Source: Apostichopus japonicus (Eukaryota > Echinodermata > Holothuroidea > Aspidochirotida > Stichopodidae). Taken from it: a DNA stretch of 64,000 nt. A model generated the notes under the pieces. It saw nothing but the letters and a program-made list of their open reading frames with translations, ran no database searches and was not told where the DNA came from. Within the stretch, counting starts at the first letter, position 1; each line of letters starts with the position of its first letter. A program made the translations under genes and the position numbers. Where the stretch lies: NCBI RefSeq assembly GCF_037975245.1, contig NC_092574.1, forward strand, positions 14,715,213-14,779,212, given 5' to 3'. This document shows positions 1 to 12,700 of this stretch, piece after piece.

Positions 1-430
1 TCACAATCATACTGAAGTCTTCTCATGTTTGATATATCAAATCATTTATCAAGTGGAAGATTTCGTTTCAGTGAACAAAAAATGTGTGTGTTTAACTGTA
101 CATACCATATGTGAACTCACTCGGTGAGAAATAGCAAGAATATCACCTATACACCCTCACCACTGTTATGACATTGAAAATAGGGGGGAAAAAAAAGAAA
201 AAAAAAACCTTATCTAAACTACTGAATTTAGGAGTGAAAAATTGGAAGTTTGCTTTCAATTCTTTGTGAAATGGAACTAATTAATGATGTTGGGCAAGTC
301 ACTTATCAACAAAGAAACTTTAAGAGAATAAATCCTCTGGGTCTTATTCTCACATACAAGCTTACTGCGTTGTACAGATGTTGCTACAGACAGCTTGGTA
401 TCAGAAAACGGAAATTTGTCCGTATAAAGA

Positions 431-472
431 CTACTTTGTAACCTTAATGGTGAGGACGAGGTTGACTAATTT
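431..472 (-). CDS. pds5: Candidate terminal micro-exon of PDS5
   Basis: After the sequence GCCCTCAG on the minus strand, a phase-0 reading gives 13 codons (KLVNLVLTIKVTK) and then TAG at 431-433. Length and phase fit exon 26. The pyrimidine tract is weak and I see no clear AATAAA downstream before the window edge. The true last exon could therefore lie outside the window. Confidence 0.3.
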   Translation of the reverse strand, partial: KLVNLVLTIKVTK

Positions 473-649
473 CTGAGGGCATTCTTGACTAGATGAAGGA
501 AGTGAGTGTCAAGTTGTGAGGGAGAGTGAGTGAGCGGGCGAAGTAATGCTACAAAACTCAAAAACACAATTGGTTGATTGTTGAAAAGAATACCTGAAAA
601 TTCCTCTCGTAATTCTCTGCATAAAAGAAGAGCCACCGTTTTTACTTAC

Positions 650-797
650 ATTTAGAGTCGACTTAGTCGGACTGCTGTTGGTCTTTTGCTTCTTCGGGGA
701 GACGCTCGGACTTCTACTCGGAGCTTTTCGTTTGGTGGCTGAATTCTTTCCAGCCTGACTGATAGCTGATGGTTTACCTCCCTTGTTTGTATTCCTC
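650..797 (-). CDS. pds5: PDS5 exon 26, last well-supported coding exon
   Basis: This 148-nt exon encodes residues 1770-1819. It is basic and Ser-rich ([19 protein letters not shown]), with a typical SV40-like basic patch. It ends in phase 0 with AAT followed by GTAAGT, so at least one more coding exon must follow to the left. Confidence 0.88.
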
Positions 798-3700
798 CTA
801 AAAACACAAAATCAGATTATAGAAAAAAGAAGAGGAGCATGACTAAAGAGTGGGAGATTCAACAATTACATGTGTGAGGATGAGTTTCTTTCCACGATCG
901 TGAATTAAGGAGGTGTGGAGTGATATACAGCGATAGCACAGAAGAAGCAACCAATTAGCTGCATAGAAATTAATTGGAAAGTATTTGGAAGTATTAATTG
1001 GAAAGTAATTGGAAAGCTTTGGCTGACCTGGGCAGGTTTCCTTGAGTACTGCCCTTCAAACCAATGCCAAGGGATTCAGCCGTGCAGGGTTTCTGACATA
1101 TAATGCAAATGGACAACAGAACAGTGTTGATGCTCTTACACCAAATCCGTTACCATGGGGATAAACTGACGATCAATATGGGATGTTCAGCTATCTTTAC
1201 TCGTTAACATCTACAATGACCAAAGTCCTATAATATTATGAACGAGGTCTCCAATTGTTTTACCTGATAAGCCTTATCTCATTATTTCTGATCAGTTCTT
1301 AAAATAATAAACAACATCTTGACAGATCCCTCTTTCCTGCTCCCCCTCCCACCACCCCCCCATCCAATAAAATTCTCCTTTGTAAAATGCATTTGACACA
1401 CTTTAGTTCATGAACTTACAAATTTGAGGTTGGTCTCACGGTCTTCTTAGGAGATGGAGTTTTCACGGGGGAGGTTGACCTTGATTTGACGGGTGACGGC
1501 GATTTCCTTGGAGAAGACTTTGCCGATGAGATGGAAGATCTTGAGCTACGTGCAGGAGATGAGGCTGCTGAACTCTCTGAATCAACTAGCTTCCTTTTTA
1601 CTGTATCCCTCAATGGGGTCTTGCCAGATGACCTGTGGAAGTTTGAAGTTGACAAAAGTAGAAGCATTTTCAGTCACATTATGGTTACATAATAACTGAT
1701 CTGCAACTGTGGCCTGGTAATGAACGGCGGTGACTAATAAGTAGCGAGGATATGCCTACTGCAGAAAAAAAAACATCGTCGTTTCGTCATGACGGGACAC
1801 AAGACTATCAAATACATTTATGTTCTGTGAACACATTCGCTAGGGTTTTAAAACATTTTCTATACATATGTACAACATGAATTGTGTGCATCTGTGCGGG
1901 CACCAAGGTTATGTGGGTTAGAAGTGGGAGTGGGCAGGGATGCGTGGTAGATTAATCAGCTTCCAAACCCCGTCTCTCACAAGAGATCTGACACAAATGA
2001 TGCACATGATGAAGGTAAAAGAGAATCGCAGCAAACCACATGCACAGAGTATATGGGATGGATACCAGGTATATATCAGGTACCTCATGTTTTTATCCTA
2101 ACAGTTTATCAATAAAGAAAGCAATATATCAAGTATAGCATAGCAAAAATGCTACCGAAAATGGTCAAATGGTTGTGTAAGTTCTTAGATGTGTAGTAGC
2201 TTTTGCGAGCAGGAAATAGTGTTATATAAGAAACAAAATTCAGATCCTTCAAAATTGCGACACAAAATTTGAACACATAATTAATTATTCCCTTCTTTTA
2301 CTCAAACCATAATGATCAAAATAAAATAAAACTGTTACCAAACTGCTTATCCACTAGAGAGCCTGTGTAGGAGAATGTGTAAAAGTAAGTTGGCCTGACG
2401 TTTTGATCCTAGCAGGATCTTCTTCAAAGGTGTTTTTTTTTAAGCCTTTGAAGAAGATCCTGCTAGGATCGAAACGTCAGGCCAACTTACTTTTTCGCAA
2501 ACCATAATAATAACATATATTTCTTGGCCAACAGCATATCCCCAAAATATCTCATTTTCTGAACCCCTACTTCATCCAATTAACAGAACTTTGCTGAAAT
2601 CTTCCTACATGGTAAAAAATTTATCTAAAGAACCAAATTTAGAAAAAGGTAAATGTGAATGCCTACATATCCGTTACACAACTTTCTGTGAAAACATATC
2701 TGGTATCTAGAACATTACAACTATTTAGCCGGGTATTATTCTATTGGCAGGGTATTTTACTGGGAGCAACTTTGGGCTTTTCAATTTTCACAGGATGCAC
2801 AGATACAATACAATGAGGAACTGGAGAAATTATAATATAAGCTCCCAGTATTAGACTTACCTAGTTTTAGCTGCTGCCTGTTTAGTAGTGGGTGACTTAG
2901 GTTTCTTGGTAGTTGGCATCGCTTTCTTTGAAGGTGATGGCTTTGGCACAGCAGACAGCTTACCCTTCACCCGTCTGACCCTGGGGGGCGACTTTGGTGA
3001 TTTGGCAGGTGAACTGGAGGCACTTTTCTGAGGTGATGGAGAACGGCCTTTAACTGGGCTTGTTTTCCTCGATGACGTCGTCGACCCCGATGTGCTTGAA
3101 GGTGTCGACTTAGGTCGGCCACGTCTGGTATTCCTTACTGGGCTTTCTGTAGACTTAATAGGGGATGTAGCACTCCTTGTGGGCTTTTTAGGCGATTTGG
3201 GAGTCTTTGCCGGGGAGACTTGTGACTTGCCAGCTACTGTTTTCGATCCAGCCGGTGTTGGCCTCCTGCCTCTCTGCGAATTCCTCGTCACAGGCTTGGG
3301 AGACTTGGACGGAGAAGGCGGAGTCTTGTCCGGTGTTTTCCTTGAGACTTTTGTTGCTGACTTCCCTGGCTGCCTACCCCTGGTCTGCAAAGGACTTGAT
3401 TTCTTACCAGAGAGAGGACTCTTGCTCCTGGGCGTGACTTGCCTTCCTGTCTTCCTTGTAGCCGCCGGTTTCTTTCCCGAGGTCGATGTCGCCTTCTTAG
3501 ACGGAGAAGTCTTTACTGGAGAGACTGTCGGCTTTTTGACAGGAGACGATTTAGGAGATGGAGATGGTTTGGGTGTTCTATTCTGCTTTCCTTTCGTGCT
3601 CTTTGTCGGTGTCGGGGATGGAGATGGTGATTGCTTTCTCCTCCCTCTTGTCGACCTCAGTGGTGGCGATGGTGACGACAACGATGGCTTCTTCTTTGCT

Positions 3701-6700
3701 GATTTCTTGGGGCTTGGAGTTGGAGTTCTCTTCTTAGCTTGGTCTGCCTTTTGGCTCTTCTGATTCCTTCTGTTGACACTGGCAGACACAGGAGTCTTCT
3801 TCTTTTGGGAGGATTTAACTGGGGAAGTCTTTGTTGGTGACCGGTCAACTTTAGCAGTTTTCTTCTGTGGTGATGCCTTTGAAGGAGTACCCTTTGACCT
3901 GAATAAATGTAAAAGTTGAATTCAACCTTAATTCTACACCTTAAGTTATTCTTACATTATATGACTTGCACAAACTGTTCATATTAGCCCTAACAAATCC
4001 AGCTAAGTTTACAACACAACTTAGGTTTGTACACTAGGGATAAAGCTCATGACATTTGCCCATCCTAAGTTTAAAGTTTCTTTCACTCACTTTTGACTAT
4101 TTCTGTACCAACTGTTTTAAGCTTTCAGCTCACTGTGCTATCATGTTTAGGAGCTTCAACCACTGTACACTGAAAAGAATGGACTCTAGCCTCCACTGAT
4201 AGGAATTGTGTACAGTTGAAAAGGATGGACACAAAAAAGCATGCAGTCATTCAAAGCTGTGGATGGGGAGTTACTTTGTTCACCTGACCTAAAAACCCCA
4301 ACTATCAGTTTTCCTACATTTTGACCTCAAATGAACTTTGACATTCACCAAACACAATGAGAACCTACCAATTTAAATATGGTTACCATACAAGCTCTAA
4401 ATGTTCAGATAGTGTCAATTGTTATCTTTCAGATAATCAAGTATGACCTTTGACCTCCACCAAGACTAACAGGAACCAAGTACTCACATAACAGAGCTAC
4501 ATACCAAGTAGTAGCATAACTTTCCAGGATTGCAATATGATGTTCATCCCTTCTCAACCTCCCCATCCCCTCCCTTCATCATGTCTCATCAAAGATGTGG
4601 CACTGAGAAAATGTCCAACAAACACTGATCTGCAACCTACAATGGGAGCCTGGTCCAATGAAGTCTTCTTGTGTATTTGGCAAGAAATATAAAATCAGAA
4701 AAGTGTGTAGGGAGCTCAAGGCGAGGCTCAGATATGGTTTTGATATTATAATTCATAATTAAAACAATGTCATACCTTTTTTCAGGGGAGGCTTTCAGTG
4801 GAGATGATGCCCGCCTCTTCTGGCCGGTCGCTGCTCCCGTCCTGCTCACGGTTTTGCCCGTCCTCTTTATGGTGGCTACTTTGTTCGTCTTAATCATTTT
4901 CCTCTCTCCTTTGTCCTTGACGTTCAACAATCCTTTGATGCCTTTAGCTTTCTTGGCGTCCTTCTCATTGGTTTCATTTTTGGAAGATTTCGACGTCGCT
5001 GCCTCTCTTCTCCGTTTAGCGGGAGACGAGGAGGAAGAGGAGGCGTCTGATTGGCTCTTGTTCGGTGATTTCTGAGAGGCGGGGCTAGAGCTACCGGAGG
5101 ACCTCCTGTTGGATGTCACAAACTTATTTAAGTTGGTCTGTTTCGTCTTGGGATTAGGACTCTGGACGTCCGGGGTCGACGACAGGGCTTTCTTGCTGGG
5201 GGAGCTATTCCGTTTTGGTGTGGATCCACTTTTACCTCGGAGAGACCTCTTACTTCTGTTTAAGTCGTTCTCTTCTTTCTGTTTCAAGACTTTCCTGTGA
5301 TATAAGTAAAACAGGAAATAATGAGTGTAGAAAAACAGTGAAACTTATATAAAGTAGTGTGTGTAAGGGATCTTCTTTCTGCAGCTCCTTACCTTGATTT
5401 TGCAGTCTTTTTGTCCTCTGTTTTGCCATTGTTATTTTCTTTCTTTCCTAGAGGACTCTCATTCTCATCTCCACTTTTCTTCTTGCCGACTGCCGCTTTC
5501 CCTTGTTTCTTCTTCTCTGTTCCCTTCTCTTCTTTGACTTCCTCTTCCCCAGCCTGTCATGACAGAAGATAGAGAGACTTAGCACATGTATACACACAAT
5601 GGCAATGGGAGTCAATGCACACAATGGCAATCCATACACTCAATGGCAATGGGAGTCCATACACACAATGGCAATGGAGTCCATACACACAATGGCAATG
5701 GAGTCCATGCACACAATGGCAATGGGAGTGCATGCACACAATGGCAATCCATACACAAAATGGCAAAGGGAGTCCATGCACACAATGGCAATGGGAGTGC
5801 ATGCACACAACAGGAGTCCATACATACAATGGCAATGGGAGTCAATGCACACAATGGCAATCCATACACTCAATGGCAATGGGAGTCCATACACACAATG
5901 GCAATGGAGTCCATACACACAATGGCAATGGAGTCAATGCACACAATGGCAATGGGAGTGCATGCACACAATGGCAATCCATACACAAAATGGCAAAGGG
6001 AGTCCATGCACACAATGGCAATGCATGCACACAATAGGAGTCCATACATACAATGGCAGTCCATACACACAATGGCAATGGAGTCCATACACACAATGGC
6101 AATGGAGTCCATACACACAATGGCAATGGGAGTCAATGCACACAATGGCAATCCATACACTCAATGGCAATGGGAGTCCATACACACAATGGCAATGGAG
6201 TCCATACACACAATGGCAATGGAGTCAATGCACACAATGGCAATGGGAGTGCATGCACACAATGGCAATCCATACACAAAATGGCAAAGGGAGTCCATGC
6301 ACACAATGGCAATGCATGCACACAATAGGAGTCCATACATACAATGGCAGTCCATACACACAATGGCAATGGAGTCCATGCACACAATGGCAATGGGAGT
6401 GCATGCACTCATTCCAGTAGTATCTGTCTGACCCCCCTTCCCTTCCTTACTCCCCCCCAATTACCAATAAACTGATGTTGGTACACACAATGGCAGTGGG
6501 AGCTGTTTTAGCCCCATCGCATTTATTTTCCACTTTATTGGTTTGATCTTGGATAGGATAGGGTTCAACTTTACCTAAAGGGATCTATTCCAATTTTTGC
6601 TTTTTTGGCAAACTTCCATCAGGATGCTTTTGCCCTCATTCATCTGTCGAATGTCAATTCTCCTCTCCACTATCTTGTTTAATGTTGATGCATGTTATGC

Positions 6701-9700
6701 AACTAACAAATCATATATATATTTTGGGCTTATGATATACCAGTTTCCCAGAGTGCTCAAGTTTCTGCCATTTTTACCTTCTCGTTCAGTGATATATATT
6801 GATAATAATAATTTTTTGATTTATATAGTGCAGGCATATCCACTGATAACAGTTTAAAGGCGCATGACAATATTACCCTGGTCAACGATAACTTGTCAAA
6901 CATATAAAGACAATCCCTCCACATGGCAGCAGCTAAACAGCGCCCAACTGATCTCACAGGTGCACTTTTATACACCTGGGTGAAGAGAGGCAATTAAGAT
7001 AAAGTACCTTGCCCAAGGACACAATGTAACTTTCTGGCCAGGGCTCGAACCTGCAGGACTCGAACCTGCAAACTTTAGATCACAAGTCCACTGCCTTAAC
7101 CACCACAACGCTCTCATATCTTCTTTCGAGTTTAACATGAAAGTCCTGTGCATATAAAATTGTTCCGACTGGTGTGCTCTGAAGCACAACCCTTATCACT
7201 TTGCAATCCGTAGCTAATAAATGCAACCGAATTATCACAGTTTAAGCTTAAATGTGAGAATATATCCTATAGAAAGGGCACAAAAGAAAACAACACATTT
7301 CCCAGGGATATATCCTTCACAAACAAGAACAGTTCCTATGGATATTTCATAGGTGTTGATAATCTGGTGAGAAATGGCTGGAAATGGAATCAATGGAAAT
7401 GGAATCAATGAAATGGAAATGGAATCAATTCCAGCAGACCATGATGGCCTTTTACCTTTGCTTCGGCAACTTGTGAAAATTCCTGTTGTAGTTTCTTGGG
7501 GAGGTAACTGTCCCGGGGGTTGACCGGTTTCTTTGGTTTGATGAACAGCCGTCCGGGTAGTATGATGTCACCGGGGTGCTCCTTTTTGACCATCCCGGGT
7601 AACTTGGTGGTTATGAGACCCAGGCCGACTTCACACACAGCATAAAGTTTCTACATGAAAGAGAATCCAAGAACACATGTAACTCATTTGCTGCCGTGTG
7701 GCCCGAACGGAAAACAGTAAAAAAAAAAGACCAACAAAAAAGAAATCTGAGTGTTAGAGATTTCTCTTGGATAGGGACATGCCAGTTATGAGAAAAATAG
7801 CAGGAAACCTACTTCAAGGCTGTATTTGCAGTTTAGTTCCATAATTTCTATCACCGCAATATTGGATTTTATTCCGACTGGGATTTGGTTAATGTTAGAA
7901 TGGTAACTGAATATAATATAAAAACACCCGACTATTGTGCTTCGTATACGATGCTGGTTGCCGACATACAAGACTAGCGAATCAAATCATGGGAGTGCTA
8001 CGGAAGCTCTGTTACGTCACCTTGTTTGCTGTTTGTTTATCTTCTGATGCCTGGGCATCCTTCATCTGCTTGATGGTCTCCAACATCTTCTTTACAAAAC
8101 TGGCACTCTCTGGTTTACTGACCAACGGTTCTAGAATAAACCACAGACATCTACAGGGAGAGAAAAGTAACGATGAACAAAGGGGAAAGGAAAAATCTTA
8201 TTTGATTTCTATGGACTTAATCAACCTACAATATAGATATAAGTTGTATGTAAATAAATGATTTCGAGTTGGTCAGCATCATGACTGCATCTGTAGAGTA
8301 AGGCAAAATATGTCACCAAAACAGAACTAGCATTGTTCGATACAGGCGACACGCCTACAGTGGAATTACGACCTTCCTTACCGATTTTGAACCTCTGGAC
8401 ATACAATCAGCGTCCATAGTTGTTAGGGTGTCAGCATATAAAGCGGGAGGCCCAGGTTCGAATCCCGTTGGAGGCTGAAAGTTTTTTCACTGTTCTGGAT
8501 TTTCCAACTCATTACAATTTCAAATATATATACATATATATTTGATACAGTAAGGACCCTAACATCTTTTCATTTACGTTTCTTTCACACAGAGAAGAGA
8601 ACTTACTCGAAGCGAATAAGAAAGATAAATGGAGAAATCCATAGTAACTACTTTGTATTCTTTCCTTTGCTATACAAAAAAACAAAACAACCTGGACAAT
8701 GAAGAAGTAATTCTACCAAGATTCTGAAACAAAACTGGCAGTCAAAATATAAGAACACTTTTATTTTTTTGCAAGCAAGTGTCAACAGGTAGGCGGATAG
8801 ACGAGGGAACCAGAGTGGTAATCAAGAGTCTATTGTCGATTGCGAAAGGTTGTGTTTGTACTCACTCTTTGATATCATTCAAGGCTTCAAAATCCTTTGG
8901 AGTCACAAAGTCTGGGTCATGTGACAAGAGATGGATTGTATGAGGTATAACATACTCAGGTAGGACTGCTATCATGAACACTGGAAAATCAAAAATAAGT
9001 TGAATTAAACAGTATTTCAAAGTATAATGCACAAACAAAAAACCGTCTTTTATATAGATGTACTAAACAGGTGAAGGGAATAATTTAAAAGTTAAATTAT
9101 AAAAATGTACCAGTTTTGAAATCTCTGGATTTTGTCTTTCATAACATATTATGGTTCCTGTGTAGACAAAACCTGCCATACATTATTGGATTTAAATAGC
9201 AATTGAACCATGTTTCATAGCATTTATGCGATCAGGTACTTAGTGAACTATTTCCAGCAGTTTTACAAGAACTTGCCATTGATGAGTTCAGCAGACTATC
9301 GGCAGAATCAAAACAGACTGAAAATGGTTTAATTCTTGATTTTGGCTCGGTAAATATTTTGTAAATACTTCTTCTAAGGTCGTTTGAAAATCAAAGTTGG
9401 CAGAGTTTGCCAAAGGCAGCGTAGGTGGGTGTATAAATGAAGGCTTTGGCGGTGAATGTATTTTTGCTGTATAATGAAAAGTGAACATTGCAAACATTTA
9501 CTAAAATAGTGGTGTGTTCTTAGAGATGTTTTCTGTCATCTGGATGTTACGACTTACATCCGGTGAGATTCTGTTGCTTCAGGTATTGGCGTCTGACGGC
9601 GATACACTGCTTGATGTAACCAAGGGCCTTCTTGCGACTGTCTTTCACAGGGTCTTTGACACTAAGGCTGAAGATACTCATGTAGCTCAGGGGAAGCTTC

Positions 9701-12700
9701 AACTGGATCAAACCCTGGCTTAACTTCTCCGCAAACTTCTCTCGGACTTGGAAGCATTCATCCTGAAACATAGGAGGGAGAGATGGAGGATGTGAAGAGC
9801 AGAACTTTTTTTTCACGACAGCAATAATATGTATTAATAAGAAAGTACAATTTTAAACGATGCAATAATTTCTTATGTTATGGAGAGGAAGTATGCTGAT
9901 GAGCCTGGGTGGGCTTGTCATGAGTACACAGTCCCTGAAGAAATGTAAAAACACCTTAACAGGATAAAAAAACCAGAAAAAAAACCCAGAAAACTACACA
10001 GAAATTGAGGAATGGAAAAAGTCTTAAGCACCCCTCCCTTTCAGATCCCCCCCTTGCCCAAGAAATATAACCTTAGCCGTTTCTATGTAACGGCTTTAAT
10101 TAAACGATGAAGAAGTTCTGAACGGTTATGAATTGATAATAATCTGACTAGGCCTGTAGATCGATCCAAAGTTTAACAGCATGACAACGAAGACTTTAAT
10201 TACGGGTCCTGTGTATTCAAATAGGGGGACATATACGAAGAAGACAACGTAAGCCGGCCCCACAACTGAACTGGAGCTAACTCTTGTGGCTAACTTTTCC
10301 GAAATTTCCGATTTTGTCTTCTATACAGTTTGTATTTATCAAATCCACCCAAAAGATAGAAACGTAGCATGTGCCCTACAGTGTCTACTCTTACACGTCA
10401 CTCAAATACTACCTCAAAATGGTCATTAATGAATAGTAACAATATATGACTTACATTAATGAGCAAGGCTATGAGTTGAAACTGTTCCAGAGAGATAAAT
10501 TCGGTAAAAGCTTGTTCCTGAGCTAGCTTCAACAAGGCACATCCTGCGGCTAACCTCAGACGGGACATGTCAGCCCTCCTGTAAAAAACGAATAAATATA
10601 AAAAAACAGCATAGGATGACCAGTTTTCTTCGTTTATTTCTGCCATTAAATCACAATGATATACAATTGTTAATACAGTTATATAGCAATGAGGCAACAC
10701 GACCAGAAGTAAGGTAACTTTCGAGTCCGGTCCCTTACAAATTAAAATAAGAAAATTAATTAAAAATTAAAGATTTACTGATCTACATCTTAATGGACTA
10801 GATTCAAGAGCAAATAGTTGAAAGGGATATGGACTGTGGTATCCCAAACTAAACTGTGATATACCAAACTAGACTGTGGTATCCCAAACTAGACTGTGGT
10901 ATCCCAAACTAGACTGTGATATCCCGAACTAGATACAAACCCATCTCTGTGGTCACATTAATGCGATAGTTTCAACTCACCCTATCTTCTTACGTTCCAT
11001 GAGGTCGCCATCGTTTTTCAACATGGTGGTGAGGAGGCGAATGGTAGAAATGACTGAACCACTGATGTTCCTCCGAAGACCCAGTAACCAATGGACCAGA
11101 ACCTTAATCGCCAAGAGCTTCAAGACGACAAAGAGAGAGAGAGAGAGTTACATAGGCAGAAATGAATTGAAGTTTTATCGTTCAGTATATGGACAAAAGA
11201 ACATAATGACAAGGAGTTAAACTTTTGGAGAGACACCTGACATTAAAATGTAAGCTACAGGCCATGAAGCTCACCCCGGCATTCACCTTTAGCCATTCAG
11301 TGTCTGCAAATAACTACATGCCTGATCATAGTAGCTTGATGATTACCAAGAAGTCAATGACATTCATTGGAATAATTTACTTTTATTGATATTTTCTCGT
11401 GCTTTGGTTGAATTCTTTGATATAACATTTAATTACAAGAAAAAACTATTCTAGGTCGGAAATTAAAAGCCGGGACTCCCCTTACACCCTTTCCATCTGC
11501 AAGGGGTAAAACAGTCACAAGTTTGCCATTGCTTGGGAAACATAAAGTACTCATTACTTAGGTTGTCTTTGACAAACAGCAAAGACCAAATGTTAACTTT
11601 CATTCCACTAAAATAAAGTGCAGGAACCCCTCCCCCTTTTCAAAGCTGGAGGTTAACACAGTGACTAATCATTGACAAGTTTGCCTTTGCGAGGGGAACA
11701 TAAAAAACTCATTACTTAGGTTGTTTTTAACAAACAATAAAGAACAAACGTAAACTTCTCCTTCCATCCAAATATAATGTATGATCAAGAGGGGGGAGGG
11801 GGTTAACAGAGTGACTAACATTATAAACTTTGGCTTTGACTGAGGCACGTAACTTCATAATTTAGGTTGCCTTTAACAACCCTTTTTAGACCAAAGTCAA
11901 CGTTTAGATGAGCCACATACGATACCTTTCCTTGCGTCTCTTCGCTGAGCTGATCGTCCAGACACCATATGCCTTTAGCTTTTGAACCTTCCGTTTTGTC
12001 CTGCATCAAAACACCCTTCACGATGGTACCGGCTATGATGGTCTTCATGGGACCAAGGAACTGCTCCGGTGCCAGGTGGGCGATGTATGCTACCGCGGTG
12101 AGGGCTGTGACGTAATGCTCATGTTCCAGGGAAAGACTCTTCTGGGATGTCTAAATAACAAAAGCGAAAAAAAGAGGATGAGCTACAAATTTCCAAAGAA
12201 ATGGAAAGTTATTTTGGCTGTAAGGGGGGAGGGGGGGGGGGGGGGATTGAAGCCGGGAGTTCATGAAAACAAGTTGTTGTAAATGCTGTTGTAAATGAGC
12301 TATCCAGATAATATATGTTGAAAGTAGTCCATATTAACATTTTTTTTAGTACAAGTAATGGTCAGAAGCCACAGTTCTTTCCATGCCATGACAAACCACC
12401 AGATTTTCCCTGACATAATCCGGTATGTGACGAGAAATGCAGTTTCTTAGATTATCTGTACGAAAGGATATTATTTCACTGTACACTCCCCCGCCCTAAC
12501 ATAGGGAAATAAACTTGGCACATGAGCGATTGTCTCAGAGGGAGGATCATGTACCAATAAATAATTGCAGGTCACTATCTATTTTTTTACACCTCACCTT
12601 TCCCTGCCTTAAAAAGTTAGATCGGCATATGGACAAATGTCCCAGCGAAATATTTCTTGTCTGGGACAAGCAAAGAGTCTTTTAATTGCCAGCTCTGGGG

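Noticed and set aside
3092-3763. 223-codon plus-strand ORF
   Set aside because: Antisense shadow of the SPxK-rich PDS5 exon 24; its composition is explained by that exon.
5588-6412. CRISPR-like array
   Set aside because: Units are contiguous without unique spacers, in a eukaryotic intron; the 49.6-kb array is rejected for the same reason.
5586-6431. Open frame of 281 codons and overlapping frames on both strands
   Set aside because: Every frame is a translation of the 24-bp minisatellite; no start context, domain or splice structure.
8408-8477. Functional tRNA gene
   Set aside because: A and B boxes are present, but the T-arm pairs at only about 3 of 5 positions and an acceptor-stem mismatch exists; SINE head preferred.
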